Shown: piece after piece, positions 38,001 through 60,790 of the stretch
How positions within the stretch are numbered: the first letter of the stretch is position 1
How the letters are laid out: every line of letters begins with the position of its first letter
Assembly (NCBI RefSeq): GCF_002078875.1
Contig: NC_034438.1
Coordinates: 22,829,030-22,893,029 of the forward strand
Origin: Numida meleagris
Lineage: Eukaryota; Chordata; Aves; Galliformes; Numididae
Length of the DNA: 64,000 bases
Direction of reading: 5' to 3'
Notes under the pieces: generated by a model
What the model was told of the DNA's origin: nothing
Database searches by the model: none
What the model saw: the letters and a program-made list of their open reading frames with translations, nothing else
Position numbers and translations under genes: made by a program

Positions 38001-41000
38001 ATTAATTCAGATCCCAAATTCATGAGCAACACAGTGACGTGCTCTAAAAGAACTCTGTTGAGTTCACTGACCATACCGTTAAAAAAGAATTTTAAGAAGT
38101 CAGTAAATAAACAGACAAGTACTCTTGTTTAAGTAAGAATGTCTTATGTAGAGGGTTAATGAGGGATTCATCCTCAAAGAACTAGTTTTATATAGAAGGT
38201 CATCATAGTTTGTTGTTTGCAGAGTACATAAGGAAACAGGAACTAGTCCAGATAGTATTCAACTATAATCTTTGTGCCAGTATAGAATCTGACTTGAGAA
38301 AGAAATTTATGATTCAAGGGCCTATTAAGAACATTTGCAGATGCTGTTATGCATTGACAAAAATCTCCTGATGCTACCAGACTACAAGCATAACCAAAAA
38401 TTTTAAAGGAGGAAGCAGTATATAACTTCATTCCCAAAAGGAGGCTGGAAGTTAACATGCTGCATCAGTTGAATGCATTTATTTATTTTTAACTACAGAT
38501 TTACCTCTGCAATGAGGAAGTCTACGTTCTTCTTCATGAAGATATCTAGTTGCTTTCGAAAGACTGCTTTAACCTCTGCTTTATCCTTGCAGCTTAAGTA
38601 TGATGGTGTTTGACTAACTCCTCCAGCTACTAAAGCATCACCTTCACTGGCCACTTCTCTGGCAATGTCACAAGCAGCTTCATTCACTTTCTGGCACTGC
38701 ATGAATATAGATTGCATTAGTTTTACCTCGTCAGAGATATGCACAAAGCTTTAGAGCACAACACAGACAAGAGTCCAAACCCATATAAATGAACATGAAG
38801 AAATTAAGTTTAATGTACTCTTAAATAATATTGATCAGCAAACTTTCAAAAAAGTAACGAATGTAACAAATGTGAGGAAACAAATTTCTTGTCACCTCTA
38901 AATTATCATATCATATTATCAAATACTAATAAAAAGCATACTACCTTTAACACAACTTAAACAATTAAAGCTATAAAAAGCAAATAAATACTTGGTACAA
39001 AATACAGTTCTCTTTGTCTTTCAGAAAATGAGTCAGTAAGGCTTTAAGTGTACATTTTTGTGGGTGGAAGAAAAATATGTAGTTATCTCAGTTGATTTTT
39101 CATTCTATTTTTTATTTATCGTAGTATTTTGAAAATTATCAAAATATAAGATATGTATATAGATCTATTTAGGGCATTTTAAAAAAGATAATCATCACAT
39201 ATTAGAACGGCCAATTTAAGAACATTAAGGCAAAACTCAGCACTGTATATAATTAATTACCTAGACTGAAATACATTCTTGCTATACTCAGAGATGACTA
39301 GAACAGCTTGTGAAAAAGACACTAAGCTGAGGAACAAGATTTCTGGAAAGGAATCATTTGAGATAGAGAGCAAGCTCTGGTTAGAGCAGGTCTATTTGCA
39401 GCCCATGGGTTACTTAGGAACTACATAGGCTTCTCACAGCTGAAGTGTTTCATGGATGCCCCAAAAGATAAAAGCTGTTTTTTAACATTATTCCTGACAG
39501 AGCAACTTCCAATTGCACTGGCACTCAGGTACATGTTTGGGAACTCCAGGATCTGACGCCATACACTAGACAGAGCCTGGAGAACCTGCTTCCAAAATAA
39601 GCAAGCAAGTCTTTGCTTTGCTACAATGCATTTGTTTCCATGTGCTTTTCCAACCCCTTTTATCATTTTGCATGGCAGCAGGAGTTGCAGCATGGCTTGT
39701 TCCACAGGCACTGTGTTTCTAGAACAGGCATTTTAATGTTGCATGTGCTGAATGTAAAGATATTGCATTCCAAGTTCATTTGGTCATACAACATTATGAC
39801 TGGTGTTTCACACGCTGAACAGCTTCTCGGGAGAAGGGAGAATGTTTGTTTTTTTTTTTTTATACCCATGACTCAGAGTTTCAGCTGTAGTGACAGAAAC
39901 ATTTCTGAACTGTAAATGCAAAGCCACAAGCAGCAATAAAGCATTCATTCATATACTATTGACTATTTAGGGACATCCGTAATATATGGGAACTCAGCTA
40001 TCCTGAAAGAGTTAATAAAAATGTAGAGTAGATGTGGCCACATTCTGAATAGGTATAAGAAAAATGAGAAAAATATTCATTAAAATGTTTGTTTTGACTC
40101 CACATGATTAAGCAGAACCAGCATCTTCTGAATCATTCTCACACCAGTATCTCCTAAGCTGTGCACAGTACCTCAGTATTTATAATCAGTATCTCCCCTC
40201 CCCCCTTTAGAATATGAAAAACTCTGATTAACTCTACTCAGAATTACTTACGCAGGAAGTGGCTCCAACTTTCTTATTAACTGGAAAGCCGTACAAAACC
40301 TAGGCTCTCATAACAGATGTTTCTGTTTATTTAACAGGCTGTCCACACGGATGAGAGCTGATGTCAAACACTGTGATTTGAAAATAGTGCTGTAATAGCT
40401 CAGCCTGACAGGTACAACAGTTTTAGGGTAAAAGCAGCCTCTTAATTTTAAGCCACAAGTGTTTCACTAATGTCCAGTTTCTGCCCTGCTACATCTTCTT
40501 CCCCCCACAGCATCTCTTCTATTTTCCAGAGGCTGAAGCAGACAACATCACCAAGGGAGAAAGAATCAGGCAAAACACACTGGCAAATCTTCTAGCTTCA
40601 AAGGAACTATCTAGAAATGTTTATGACCAAAGTCCCAGACGAGCTGCAGCCTGAAGCTAGTAAAGCCACTCAGCATCCTACATGTTCTTGGTGCACAGAG
40701 AGAAAACACTACCATCATACTTCTGTTGCTGTTCTAGATTACCCTTACACATAAAGATGGGAATACTGGCCACAGAGCACATCTTGGATTTTTAGTTATT
40801 ACTTTACTGAAGAAATGATCTTAAAAAGAAAAAAATTCAATACTTTTTAGACAGTCATTAATTTCTAGGATTCTTCACCATTTTAGCAGTTGATTTGTTT
40901 CACTGGCTGTTAAAGCATATCTTCCCCTTTCCACTTCCAAATCATTTTGCTCTCTGCGCAAATGATTTCTCCCTGTACTCTTCCTATCAAAATTCCAGTA

Positions 41001-44000
41001 AGCTAATCTCTTCAGACAAGAAAAATAAGATGTGGGTATCCTCTAGTCCCATTTTGTAATTTTCTTCTCCTTTAACCATGACCATCTTACTGTCCCAAGC
41101 TCTGAAATTGCATCATCTCATTTTTGATCCAAAAGTATAACCAAGAATCTCTAAGGAACCTTCTGAATTTGAATCCACTTACTTCATATCTCCATCAAAA
41201 TAGTATTCTACTCACAGTTATTTTCTCAGCTACGTAGTTGCCTCTGTTCTCTAGTTTGTCCTCACTGGCATAAAAGGTGAACGTTTGCAGAACATTGGAT
41301 CCAGCTCTGAGGAATTCCCTGTGAAGCTGACGAACTAAAAAAAGACAAGAGATGCTTGTTACAGTTATTACTATTGGTATCCTAAAATTAAATGCTTATT
41401 TAAGTAATGTTACTGTGACATAAATGATATAGCATTTACCAGCAGAGCCACTGAGAGAGTAGTAGTAGTATAAGCAGAATTTCTTTTTTTCCCCCCTCAA
41501 TCTTATAACATTAGGTAGAAAACTTAGTTATTCCCTGCTACAAATGAGTGAGGATTTCTATTCAGTTTTCGATCAGTAGATCCAGTTTTGTCTTACACTA
41601 CGCCTAAGTCCTGCTTTTTGAAGTCCTCCAGATCTCCCAGTTCCACTTAATAGAAATGCATTATGGTTTAGGAAGGTAAAGTAAAAAAAAAAAGAATAGC
41701 AAAAGCATGTGAAAGAATAACAAGGAATAACACGCAAAAAGAACATCAAATGAAAGAAAAAGCCGGTTTCTCAGCTTCTAGACCATGACTCAACAGTTCA
41801 ACGGTTTATAGCACGTACAAGAAATCATTTATTCTCTTGATATTGTAAACAAACAAAAGAACACTGAAGTTTTTATGGCAAAGGTTTGGAAAAGTTTTCC
41901 TGATGTCCCAGTTTATCATACCTCTTTGTCCACAGATAATCTGCATCATTAGCAAAATGTGTGACTGTGTCATAATTAAGTTATTGCCTTCAGCTACAAC
42001 AGATACAGCATTCTACATGAGGACAGCTCTAACAGTAGTTACTAGCATCAATCACATGAACACGTCTGCTTTCAGTGAAGGAACAATGTTGCATTGCTTG
42101 CTTTTCTCTGCTGGTGCCGTATTTAATTTTCAGTTACAGCCTTGGCCAACCACAGTGTGACTTAATACAGTGCTTGTTTTCCCAGCAGTCAAAAAGACCT
42201 TTTCAGGAACAGAGATTGTAGCAGGGCTGCAGAGCAAGAAGTCCCTGGAATCTGTCTAAACTATCAGGATCAGATTTCAGTTTTACAACTTCTGCATTAA
42301 TTCAAAACTTTACTATTTCAGGGAGAATTCCTTTTCCTACAGCATTAAAATAGGATATTAATCACAGATAAAAGAGCTGTTTCTACATGTTTCTAGTGGA
42401 CTGTAGTTTTTTTTTTCCAGGAGGGAAAATAGAAAACATTGATGAAAACTAGCCAGCAAATGAGAAAAACTGAAAAAATTCCACAAATATTTTCACAAAT
42501 GCTTTATGACTTCCATAATAAACCACCTTTATTTACCCACAGTGTTAGTTTGGTCTTTATTTAAGACTGCTGCAACTCTGGAAAAAGTCTTGGGCTTTGG
42601 GTGAATAAGGACAGCAATACAGATAAACAAATGAATCAGCTGGAGACATACATTATTTCAAACTCTTAGTTACACAGACACACTCTGGAGTCTCCTGTCC
42701 ACATTTGGAGAGAGAAAAACAGCATAATAAGTAAGTATCAGCCTGAATCTCATTCAGTCCCAAGCAGATATTATTATAGCCACAATATTCCATTGCTGTT
42801 TTAAAGCCTACAAGAGCCTCCATGACAATAACAGAAAACGCACTACTGGATAAGTTACTGTGCGACTTCTAGTATATAACTCAAACTATGGTTTCCTCCA
42901 TCATGTGAGAACAAGGTTAAGAGCTACAAGTAAGGCCAGATAATGATTAATAATTATTTGTTGCATTTTAGGTGTTAGACATGTAATAATGAGTTTTCAT
43001 TTCAACTCCCCATGAGTGGGACATTTAACAGAAGACTTAAGCTAACATAAGCTGGAAAAGTGCATAGGTACACTGCCGATGCAGGGCAGTAGCTCAGATA
43101 CCCGATCTGGCTCAAAACAATTGTCAGTCTCATAGAACTTCTCTCTTGTAACAGAGAGAATGGCTTCCAACTCAGTTTTTTTTTTTTTTTCTTTTTTTCA
43201 CATGCCTTGCAGCATTCTAAGAACCTCTCTCCTTTCCCCTCTTCCCTTACAAATAGGAGAGGGGCTGTTAGTTGCATGGATTTTGTACCAGCTGGCCCAG
43301 CCAGTTGCTCCTTGTGCTCTTCACACCTGCTTTCCAAGTAACATGACTCTTAAACATGCAGGAGGAAAAAATCACAAATGGAGGGGACACGCACACTGCA
43401 CCACAAGAAACGAACACATTCCCCATTAAGTGTATGTATAAAAATAGCCTATAAAGGGTTTATTAAAATGTTGTAACTATGTTAAAGACATAAGCAGTAT
43501 GTTCTATAGATAGCTACCAGCAAATTAGCAGTAGTTCTTAGATGGCTGAGCTCTAACCAATGACAACCAAGTAGTTACTTAAAGCAGGTCTGTGTGCTCA
43601 TTTAGCCCATCTAACACACCCATGAGAGTTTTTTTTCTACATAAAATGTGTCCAAGAATGCAAACAACAAAATTTCACTGAAAGAATATCTAATCCCTTA
43701 AAGCATTGTCTGAGAACAAGAACTCAGCATAAAGCAGAATCTCAGCAAGGCAACGATTAGCACTGTCTGGGTTACGCCAGCTGACATTAGTGTATAACCA
43801 ACAGACCCTTCCCAGATTGAATCACTTAATATATGTACTATTTCTCAGATGTGATAATTAGAATTAAATGTAGCCAACAAAAAGGTAAACAAAATGCACA
43901 TTAACAACTAATAAAATCTATTTTAGCATTATTTATGCTAAACAGTCATTACGCACTACAATCTTTATGCTGTACGAGATGTAATTGCTCATTTTGTAAC

Positions 44001-47000
44001 CCTCCACTGCTGGCAGTTACTCCATTAAACAAGAGAGGCACAGCAAATGATGCCGTTTTACTGGAACAGTTGGATTCTCATTCCCCTTTTCATAGTGGAG
44101 GCACAACTCCATTCCCATTCAATTGTTTATTTAGAGCCACTATTTTCATGAAAAAAAATACACAAACAATATTTCTTTACAGCAATATAAAAATCCTAGA
44201 ACAGTCAAACCCAACAAAACAGATAGTCGTCTGTAGAATTCTTTGTCACAAGACGCTGTCAATGATAAATTTGATATTGGCTCGAGGACAGACAGGACAA
44301 GTCCATGAGAGAGAATATTACTGAGCACAAAGATAGCATGTCTGGTTCAAAAATTACTGAAGACAAGAAGCATTCTGGAGAGGTATCACTATATTAAATA
44401 TAATGAGGTACTCCTCATTCTTCCCCAGCCAGCTGCTTTTAGCCGCTGTTACAGAAAGAATATGGGGTAAGATGAGCTTTTGGTCTACAGATCCTTATGC
44501 TGTTCTTAACAGCATCTAATTCTACAGCAACGTTTCTATTTAAAAAAAACCTGCTACAAGTTCTGTACGCTAATTAATTTTCCAGCCATTTTTAACTTTC
44601 ATGACAGGATTACCATTTTCCAGTAAAACTGACCTGCTTCTGGGTGTTCTACTGTTGCTTCAGGAGTCCAAGGCCCAGCCTTCACATATCCCCTCTTTTC
44701 TAGGGCAAAGACAAATCCCCCATCTCCAATCACAATCTCTCCAGCATCCAAGCGCTCTAGAATACCCTGAAGAAAGCCAAAGGAAAGGTTAGTAATTAGA
44801 GTTCTTCAGTTTCATGGGCGCATGTGATTTGTTATCATTCCCTGTATTTTACAAGAAGACAAATATCTGTGGGCTACAGGAACACCTTTACCACAGTAAT
44901 AAACATTTATCTGTTTCCTTCTTGAAATTCTGTTGAAAGAATATTAGATAGTCTGTTTTAAAAGCCTTTTTTTTTTTAAGAGAAATACATGAAAACAATA
45001 TATATTGATTGCACCTGTTAGATACTAGTTTTGGTATTCCATTCATTGTTTCACTGTCTTGTTAAAATTCTCCAAAATGCTCTGTGCTATTACACTAAAC
45101 AGTACTACATGCTGCAAAAAGATTACTGCCATAATTCCACAGTATTTCAAAAAACGGATGAATGCAAACATTACATTAGCAAAGGTAAGAGGTAGAAAAA
45201 AAATCATGGCTATATTTTCCTGATGGCACACTTAATGGTTGGGTAAATGAAATCTGAGGAAGCAAGGAAAGGAGAAGCCTTATGGACAGAGATGAGTGTT
45301 GTTCGCGTACTCAGGTAATGGTTTTATGTTTAGAAATCAGCCCCCAACCTCTAATAGATTATCTTGATAATTTCTCTGTAAATTCCTTTATCCTAGCACA
45401 TGCGTCAGAAAGACACACATCTACAACTTCTCATAGCCGCCCTTTAGGAGGGATGAGAGTACGTCCTCCCAGCAAGGAGCACTGTGCACCTCAGCCAGGC
45501 TCACTACAAGGCTCTCCAGTGTAACCCAAGGTACAAAGCCCTGCCAAGAGGGTCAGCATTTTTGGCTCAGGGGCTGACATGGCAGCAAGGTTATGGGACT
45601 GCTGTGCAGATATGTGAGTCTAGCCAAGTGTTGGCATGCAGATCTTGCATCACATTCTTCTGCACACTGTGGATTTGCCAAAACAGTGACCTGATTCAAG
45701 AGAGTACGCAAGCTCCTTATTTCAGCAGGATCTGGGCAAAACTCGGTCTGTAATACTGAATCTGCAAACCTGAGTAACTTCCAGCCAGCGCACCAGTCAT
45801 ACCTCAACAGACAGGAGCTCTGTTGTACACGTAAATGTTGGGAGGCTTCATGAAAATTGTTTGCAGTTAAGTGGTTTTTAGTCTGAATGCCTCAAATGGG
45901 ACTAAAGAAAAGCAGCCAAGGGATCAGTGACTGAGTCCTTCCCTCTTCTGCTTGCCAAGGAAGGTTGAGCAGACAAAGCCTGCTTTGGAAGTTTAATGTG
46001 CAGGGAACAGCACAGAGGGAGAAACCCTGAATGTACAAACAACTTCAGGCACTGCTGGTGGACTGAAGATGAAGGAATAGGTAAATGTTGATATCATAGA
46101 GAGACATGATATTTAAATGCACTACAACACTGACTTTTTTCTTTTAACAAGTCACTTCTTGGATTTAATGGCAGTTTCCCCTCAGTTATAGCTTTTTCAA
46201 ACTGCACTTCAAAAAGTCTTCACTTCTGATGCACAGAAGCAACTTAAGCTAAGACAGCACTTAATCTGTATCATTAGTTCAGATTAGCTCAAAGTGGAAA
46301 TCACTTTTTTGCAGTTTATTATAGTTGGATATTATCTCACCACAACATTTTTACTTATCTTCGCTGAATGAAATACCATTGGTTCAACCAGCATTTAGGC
46401 GTCGTAAGTTCACAACCAGCTCTGTTTTGTCCTGTACAGCTGAACTACAGCTGTGCGCTCATGTCCAATCTAGATCAGTTATACTATGTGCTGATCCAGT
46501 AGTACACAAAGCTGGTATAAAATAACAAGGAAAAAGTTATGTAAAATCTAACTATGGCTTTCTAGCCATCTTTTCACTTTTGCTACCATGAATGACATTG
46601 CACCACTCAGTGCATTCACCAAAATAGACAAAGTCTATCCACCAAGAGAGTACAAATGACTGTATGAAGCTATCCCCAGCCTGCTTTAGGAGTGTAACTG
46701 AACCACGTCAGCCAAAAGCCTGCTCATTCTACCTGTGCCCTACCTTTCCACAGGTGAAGAGAACGAAAGCATCTGAAAATTCAGATCTTAACTTGAGTCC
46801 TTCATTCATAACCAGTTTACATGAAAGGGCTGGAGTTCATAGACAGAAAAATGAATGAAAACTGTAAGAGGTGAACTACTAGTATCAGCACTGTCCTGGC
46901 AAGAAGGCAGAATGCATTGCTCTGCACCCGTGCCAAGCAGCAGCAGCGCTATATGTCAGAGTTTGATTCAGACATTGCTCAAAGGTTTGTCTTAATAGCC

Positions 47001-47720
47001 AGCATGGCTGATGCCAGAATAACTTCATACTGACTTATTTCTTCAGCTGAATGAGAGTGCAAAGGGCATGCACACACTGGGGGTGATACTCATGTTACAC
47101 TGCTGGCATTCAGTCCTATCAATCAAGAGAAGAGTAGTTTAGGGCTTTTAAATAGAGTTGGCTGGAAACAGAAATCTCACCTAAAGAAGGTTTATGCTTA
47201 AAATATCTAGAGTTTTAATGCGTTGCAAAACCTGTTTAATTTTCTTATCAAATACTGTAGAACAAAATGGTTTTGGTGGCTGCAGTCTGTGCGTTTAGAG
47301 GAAACCAAAATTCTAGGGCCATGGGCAGCACTAAGTTCGGTTTAATTGCACCTGACTATCCCACAACAGCGTCGGACCGCTTTGAGAGGCTCCGCACCCA
47401 GCAGGCACCGTTACCACCCGCCCTTACGGCAGCCCTTCACCCCGTGCCCCACTCGCAGGAGCCGCGGGTCCCTCCCGGGGGTACACAGCGCTGCCGGCGG
47501 GAGCGCGCCCTGGAAGCGCGGCGGGGCAGCACTGCCGCCGGCCCCGAGCAGAGCCCCGCCGAGCAGCCGTGGTGCGGCCCCTGGCGCGGTCGCTCGGCTC
47601 GCGGGGCACCCCAGCGCGGTGCCGCCGGAGCGCCGGGGCTACGTCTCCCAGCGGGGCCGGGCCGGGGAGGGGGAGCGTTACCCTTTTGCCCTGTTTCAGG
47701 GTCTTCGCGATCGGCAGCAT
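31836..47720 (-). CDS. BHMT: BHMT, betaine-homocysteine S-methyltransferase (complete, 8 coding exons)
   Basis: BHMT is a cytosolic zinc-dependent methyltransferase, abundant in liver, that moves a methyl group from betaine to homocysteine to give dimethylglycine and methionine. Joining the minus-strand exons 47682-47720, 44634-44766, 41216-41334, 38505-38696, 37800-37947, 36760-36942, 32483-32711 and 31836-32010 gives 1218 nt, i.e. 405 residues plus stop, against 406 in human. Every intron is GT-AG and all phases agree. The N-terminus is two residues longer than human, so catalytic positions are shifted by +2: zinc ligands Cys219 (in VGVNCHF), Cys301 and Cys302 (in GGCCGF); Asp28; betaine-site Trp46, Tyr79 and Tyr162; Glu161. 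All are present. There is no sign of pseudogenisation. DMGDH, the next enzyme in the pathway, diverges from the same CpG island. Confidence 0.98.
32011..32482 (-). other. BHMT: BHMT intron 7
   Basis: Short intron (472 bp) with donor AG|GTATGT and acceptor TTTTAG. Nothing else seen in it. Confidence 0.9.
32483..32711 (-). CDS. BHMT: BHMT exon 7 (zinc-site CysCys exon)
   Basis: 229 nt, acceptor TTTGCAG|GT and donor AG|GTATGT. It encodes [20 protein letters not shown] followed by the zinc-binding [20 protein letters not shown] motif (Cys301, Cys302) and a segment ending in MHTKPWVRA. Near-identical to mammalian BHMT. Confidence 0.98.
35320..36322 (+). repeat. CR1 LINE, 5'-truncated, in BHMT intron 6
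   Basis: About 1 kb CR1, antisense to BHMT. It starts inside the RT domain ([17 protein letters not shown] frame with shifts), contains blocks such as [20 protein letters not shown] and [20 protein letters not shown], and ends GATCCTATGATTC. It is not coding. Confidence 0.95.
36472..36486. repeat. Poly(T) tract (15 T)
   Basis: Homopolymer in BHMT intron 6. Read directly. Confidence 0.9.
36760..36942 (-). CDS. BHMT: BHMT exon 6 (first zinc cysteine)
   Basis: 183 nt, acceptor CTCATAG|GT and donor G|GTAAGA. It encodes [20 protein letters not shown] with zinc ligand Cys219, then [20 protein letters not shown] and [19 protein letters not shown]. The split glycine codons at both ends join correctly. 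Confidence 0.98.
36943..37799 (-). other. BHMT: BHMT intron 5
   Basis: 857 bp with consensus ends. It holds the ATTCTATG remnant and nothing else recognised. Confidence 0.9.
37334..37352 (+). repeat. CR1-type 3' tail remnant (ATTCTATG units)
   Basis: Two ATTCTATG units without a recognisable CR1 body, in BHMT intron 5. Either the tail of an extremely short insertion or coincidence. Confidence 0.45.
37800..37947 (-). CDS. BHMT: BHMT exon 5
   Basis: 148 nt, acceptor TTTCAG|TAT and donor G|GTAAGG. It starts with Tyr162 of the betaine pocket ([20 protein letters not shown]), followed by [20 protein letters not shown]. Strong match to mammalian BHMT. Confidence 0.98.
37948..38504 (-). other. BHMT: BHMT intron 4
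   Basis: 557 bp with consensus GT-AG ends and nothing recognised inside. Confidence 0.9.
38505..38696 (-). CDS. BHMT: BHMT exon 4
   Basis: 192 nt, exactly 64 codons, phase 0 at both ends (acceptor ATGCAG|TGC, donor GAG|GTAAAT). It encodes [20 protein letters not shown], then [20 protein letters not shown], and ends [12 protein letters not shown] with Glu161. The first codon is TGC (Cys98), where human BHMT has Gly. Confidence 0.97.
38697..41215 (-). other. BHMT: BHMT intron 3
   Basis: 2519 bp, AT-rich. No exon, RNA gene or repeat recognised. Confidence 0.85.
41216..41334 (-). CDS. BHMT: BHMT exon 3
   Basis: 119 nt, acceptor TTTTTTTTAG|TT and donor ACT|GTGAGT. It completes a Val codon, then encodes [20 protein letters not shown], Tyr79 and [18 protein letters not shown]. 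It is too short for ordinary ORF finding but matches mammalian BHMT residue for residue. Confidence 0.97.
41335..44633 (-). other. BHMT: BHMT intron 2
   Basis: About 3.3 kb. It contains a poly(T) tract at 43176-43198 and no recognised exon or CR1. Confidence 0.85.
43176..43198. repeat. T-rich tract with one C interruption
   Basis: Low-complexity run in BHMT intron 2. Read directly. Confidence 0.85.
44634..44766 (-). CDS. BHMT: BHMT exon 2
   Basis: 133 nt, acceptor TTTCAG|GGT and donor G|GTCAGT. It encodes [20 protein letters not shown] (Asp28 of the active site), then [20 protein letters not shown], including Trp46 of the betaine pocket. Confidence 0.98.
44767..47681 (-). other. BHMT: BHMT intron 1
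   Basis: 2915 bp. The left 2.6 kb is AT-rich with nothing recognised. The right end lies in the CpG island. Confidence 0.85.
47682..47720 (-). CDS. BHMT: BHMT exon 1 (coding part, 13 codons)
   Basis: An ATG at 47720-47718 with A at -3 reads [13 protein letters not shown] and meets the donor AGG|GTAACG in phase 0. This joins directly to Gly-Ile-Leu-Glu of exon 2, as in mammals where a short basic leader (…KK) precedes GILERL. The start lies ~90 bp downstream of a TATA box, which supports this assignment. The leader itself is poorly conserved, so this is the least certain BHMT exon. Confidence 0.88.
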
Positions 47721-47806
47721 CTTCCTCGCCCGGGGACACCGGCTCCTCTAGCGCGACCAGACGGCTCGGAAAGAAGCGAGAGGCAGGCCGGTGCTCAGAC
47801 AGCTCT

Positions 47807-47812
47807 CTTATA
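47807..47812 (-). promoter_or_regulatory. BHMT: TATA box of BHMT (TATAAG)
   Basis: GGCTATAAGAGAGC on the minus strand, 87 bp upstream of the BHMT ATG. It predicts a start site about 25-30 bp downstream, near 47780, and a ~60-nt 5' UTR. It is a good TATA sequence in an otherwise GC-rich context, as in tissue-restricted genes. Confidence 0.7.
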
Positions 47813-47877
47813 GCCCGGGTGGGAGGCGGGCCGCGGGGGCAGCGCTGCAGGTGACGCCCCCGGCCGGGCTCGCCCCC

Positions 47878-47891
47878 TGACCCCCTGACCC
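47878..47891 (-). promoter_or_regulatory. Direct repeat of nuclear-receptor-like half-sites (GGGTCA, spacing 2)
   Basis: The plus strand reads TGACCC-CC-TGACCC. On the minus strand this is GGGTCA GG GGGTCA, a DR2 arrangement about 66 bp upstream of the BHMT TATA box and between the two genes. DR2 elements can bind RAR/RXR-type receptors. Motif-only evidence. Confidence 0.4.
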
Positions 47892-48130
47892 CGCCAGGAG
47901 ACCACGCGCCCGGCCCGGACCGAGTCAGCTCCGCGCCCCCTCGGCCCCGCCCATCCCGGCTGAGGCTCGGGGTGGGCGGCCGGCCGGGCTCCCGGGCTGA
48001 CCCGCGCGGCGGCTCCAGCCAAGGGGCGGGCCTGCGCCCTCCCCGCGAGGGCTGTTCGCGGCGGGGCAGCAGTCCGCCCGCCGCGGGGAGAGGCGCGGCG
48101 CCAGCGCTCCGCATCCCTGAGCCGTGCGGG

Positions 48131-59739
<11,609 letters not shown>

Positions 59740-60189
59740 GTAGGATTTAACATAATCATTTTTATTCTCTTCCAGTTTACAAACCAGGTAACATTGAGGA
59801 TCTGTACTGAATTGTGTGATTTACAGAAATGACTAATATATGATTTTGGGTATTCATTTGGTTTGTGGTAAAATATACTCTGTGTGTATTATTTAACATT
59901 ATTGTGAAAATTTAGCTCTTCAGTTTGTTGCCCTTGACTAGGCATTAACAATACTTCCTTCTGGTTTGTCTCCAGAAGTTACTAGTTAGGCTGTCACTGT
60001 CTTGTTTGCTTTTAAAACAGGAGAGACCCCTTCTATTATGCAGTAAGTTGTGTAGAACAGTCTGCGAGTGTTGTCCTGTAAAATCTTATGAAAGCTACTT
60101 TGGGAGATGGGAGGTACGAATGAAGTGGAAATATCTTCAGGGTTTGTTTTTATTTTCCTAAGTGAGTTGAGTGAGACAGGTACCTTTCT

Positions 60190-60790
60190 TATTGGCGAGT
60201 AGAATAACTATGGCTAGTAGTTAAAAATATGAGTGGGTTGGATTGGAAAGGGAGTAATATGAGAGAGTGAAATGTTTGCGAAAGGTGCTGGAATGTGGTC
60301 TGGAGCCCTGGCAACTTTGGTGCTAGAGGAACTGAGAGGTGTTGAATAAGGAGGGCCAGACTGTGAGGGACTGTGGTGAAGGCAACAGTGGGGAAGACAC
60401 GAAGGAAAGAGATAGTTTGAAGAGATCCAATAGGTTTCATTACAGAAAGTAGAGGATCTTCTTTGGAAAAAAGATGAGGAAGGATATTTGAGAACTGGGT
60501 TTGGGTGAAAATGGAACTGGAAAATTGAGGCTGCCTGAGCTGTCTCAGGGTGAAAGAAGCAGAAGAAGCAAGAAGTAAGAGAAGCAAGAGAAAGGTGGAT
60601 GTGAGTGGGCTGGAAGGAAGACAATGCAAGTGGGAGAGGACATGACAAAGGAGGGAAACTGACTTGCATCTGGAAAAAAACAAACTAGCTGAGAAAGGAT
60701 TGTGAGAAGACAAGAAAGGATTTTGAGAAGACTGAAACAGTGAGACATTTGGAGGGAATGAGTTAAAAGGGTTGTACTCTGGACAGAAAA
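60190..60790 (+). repeat. Purine-biased (G/A-rich) low-complexity stretch
   Basis: About 600 bp in which the plus strand is strongly enriched in G and A and poor in C, with GAAG/GAGAA-type near-repeats. As a result both long minus-strand frames stay open (up to 209 codons) with Ser/Leu/Phe/Pro-rich translation. No match to a known protein or repeat family that I recognise. Confidence 0.6.

Noticed and set aside
38691..38696. Alternative BHMT exon 4 acceptor six bases downstream (TGCCAG|AAA)
   Set aside because: It would keep the frame but delete two residues (Cys-Gln) where mammals have Gly-Gln, so the upstream acceptor is preferred.
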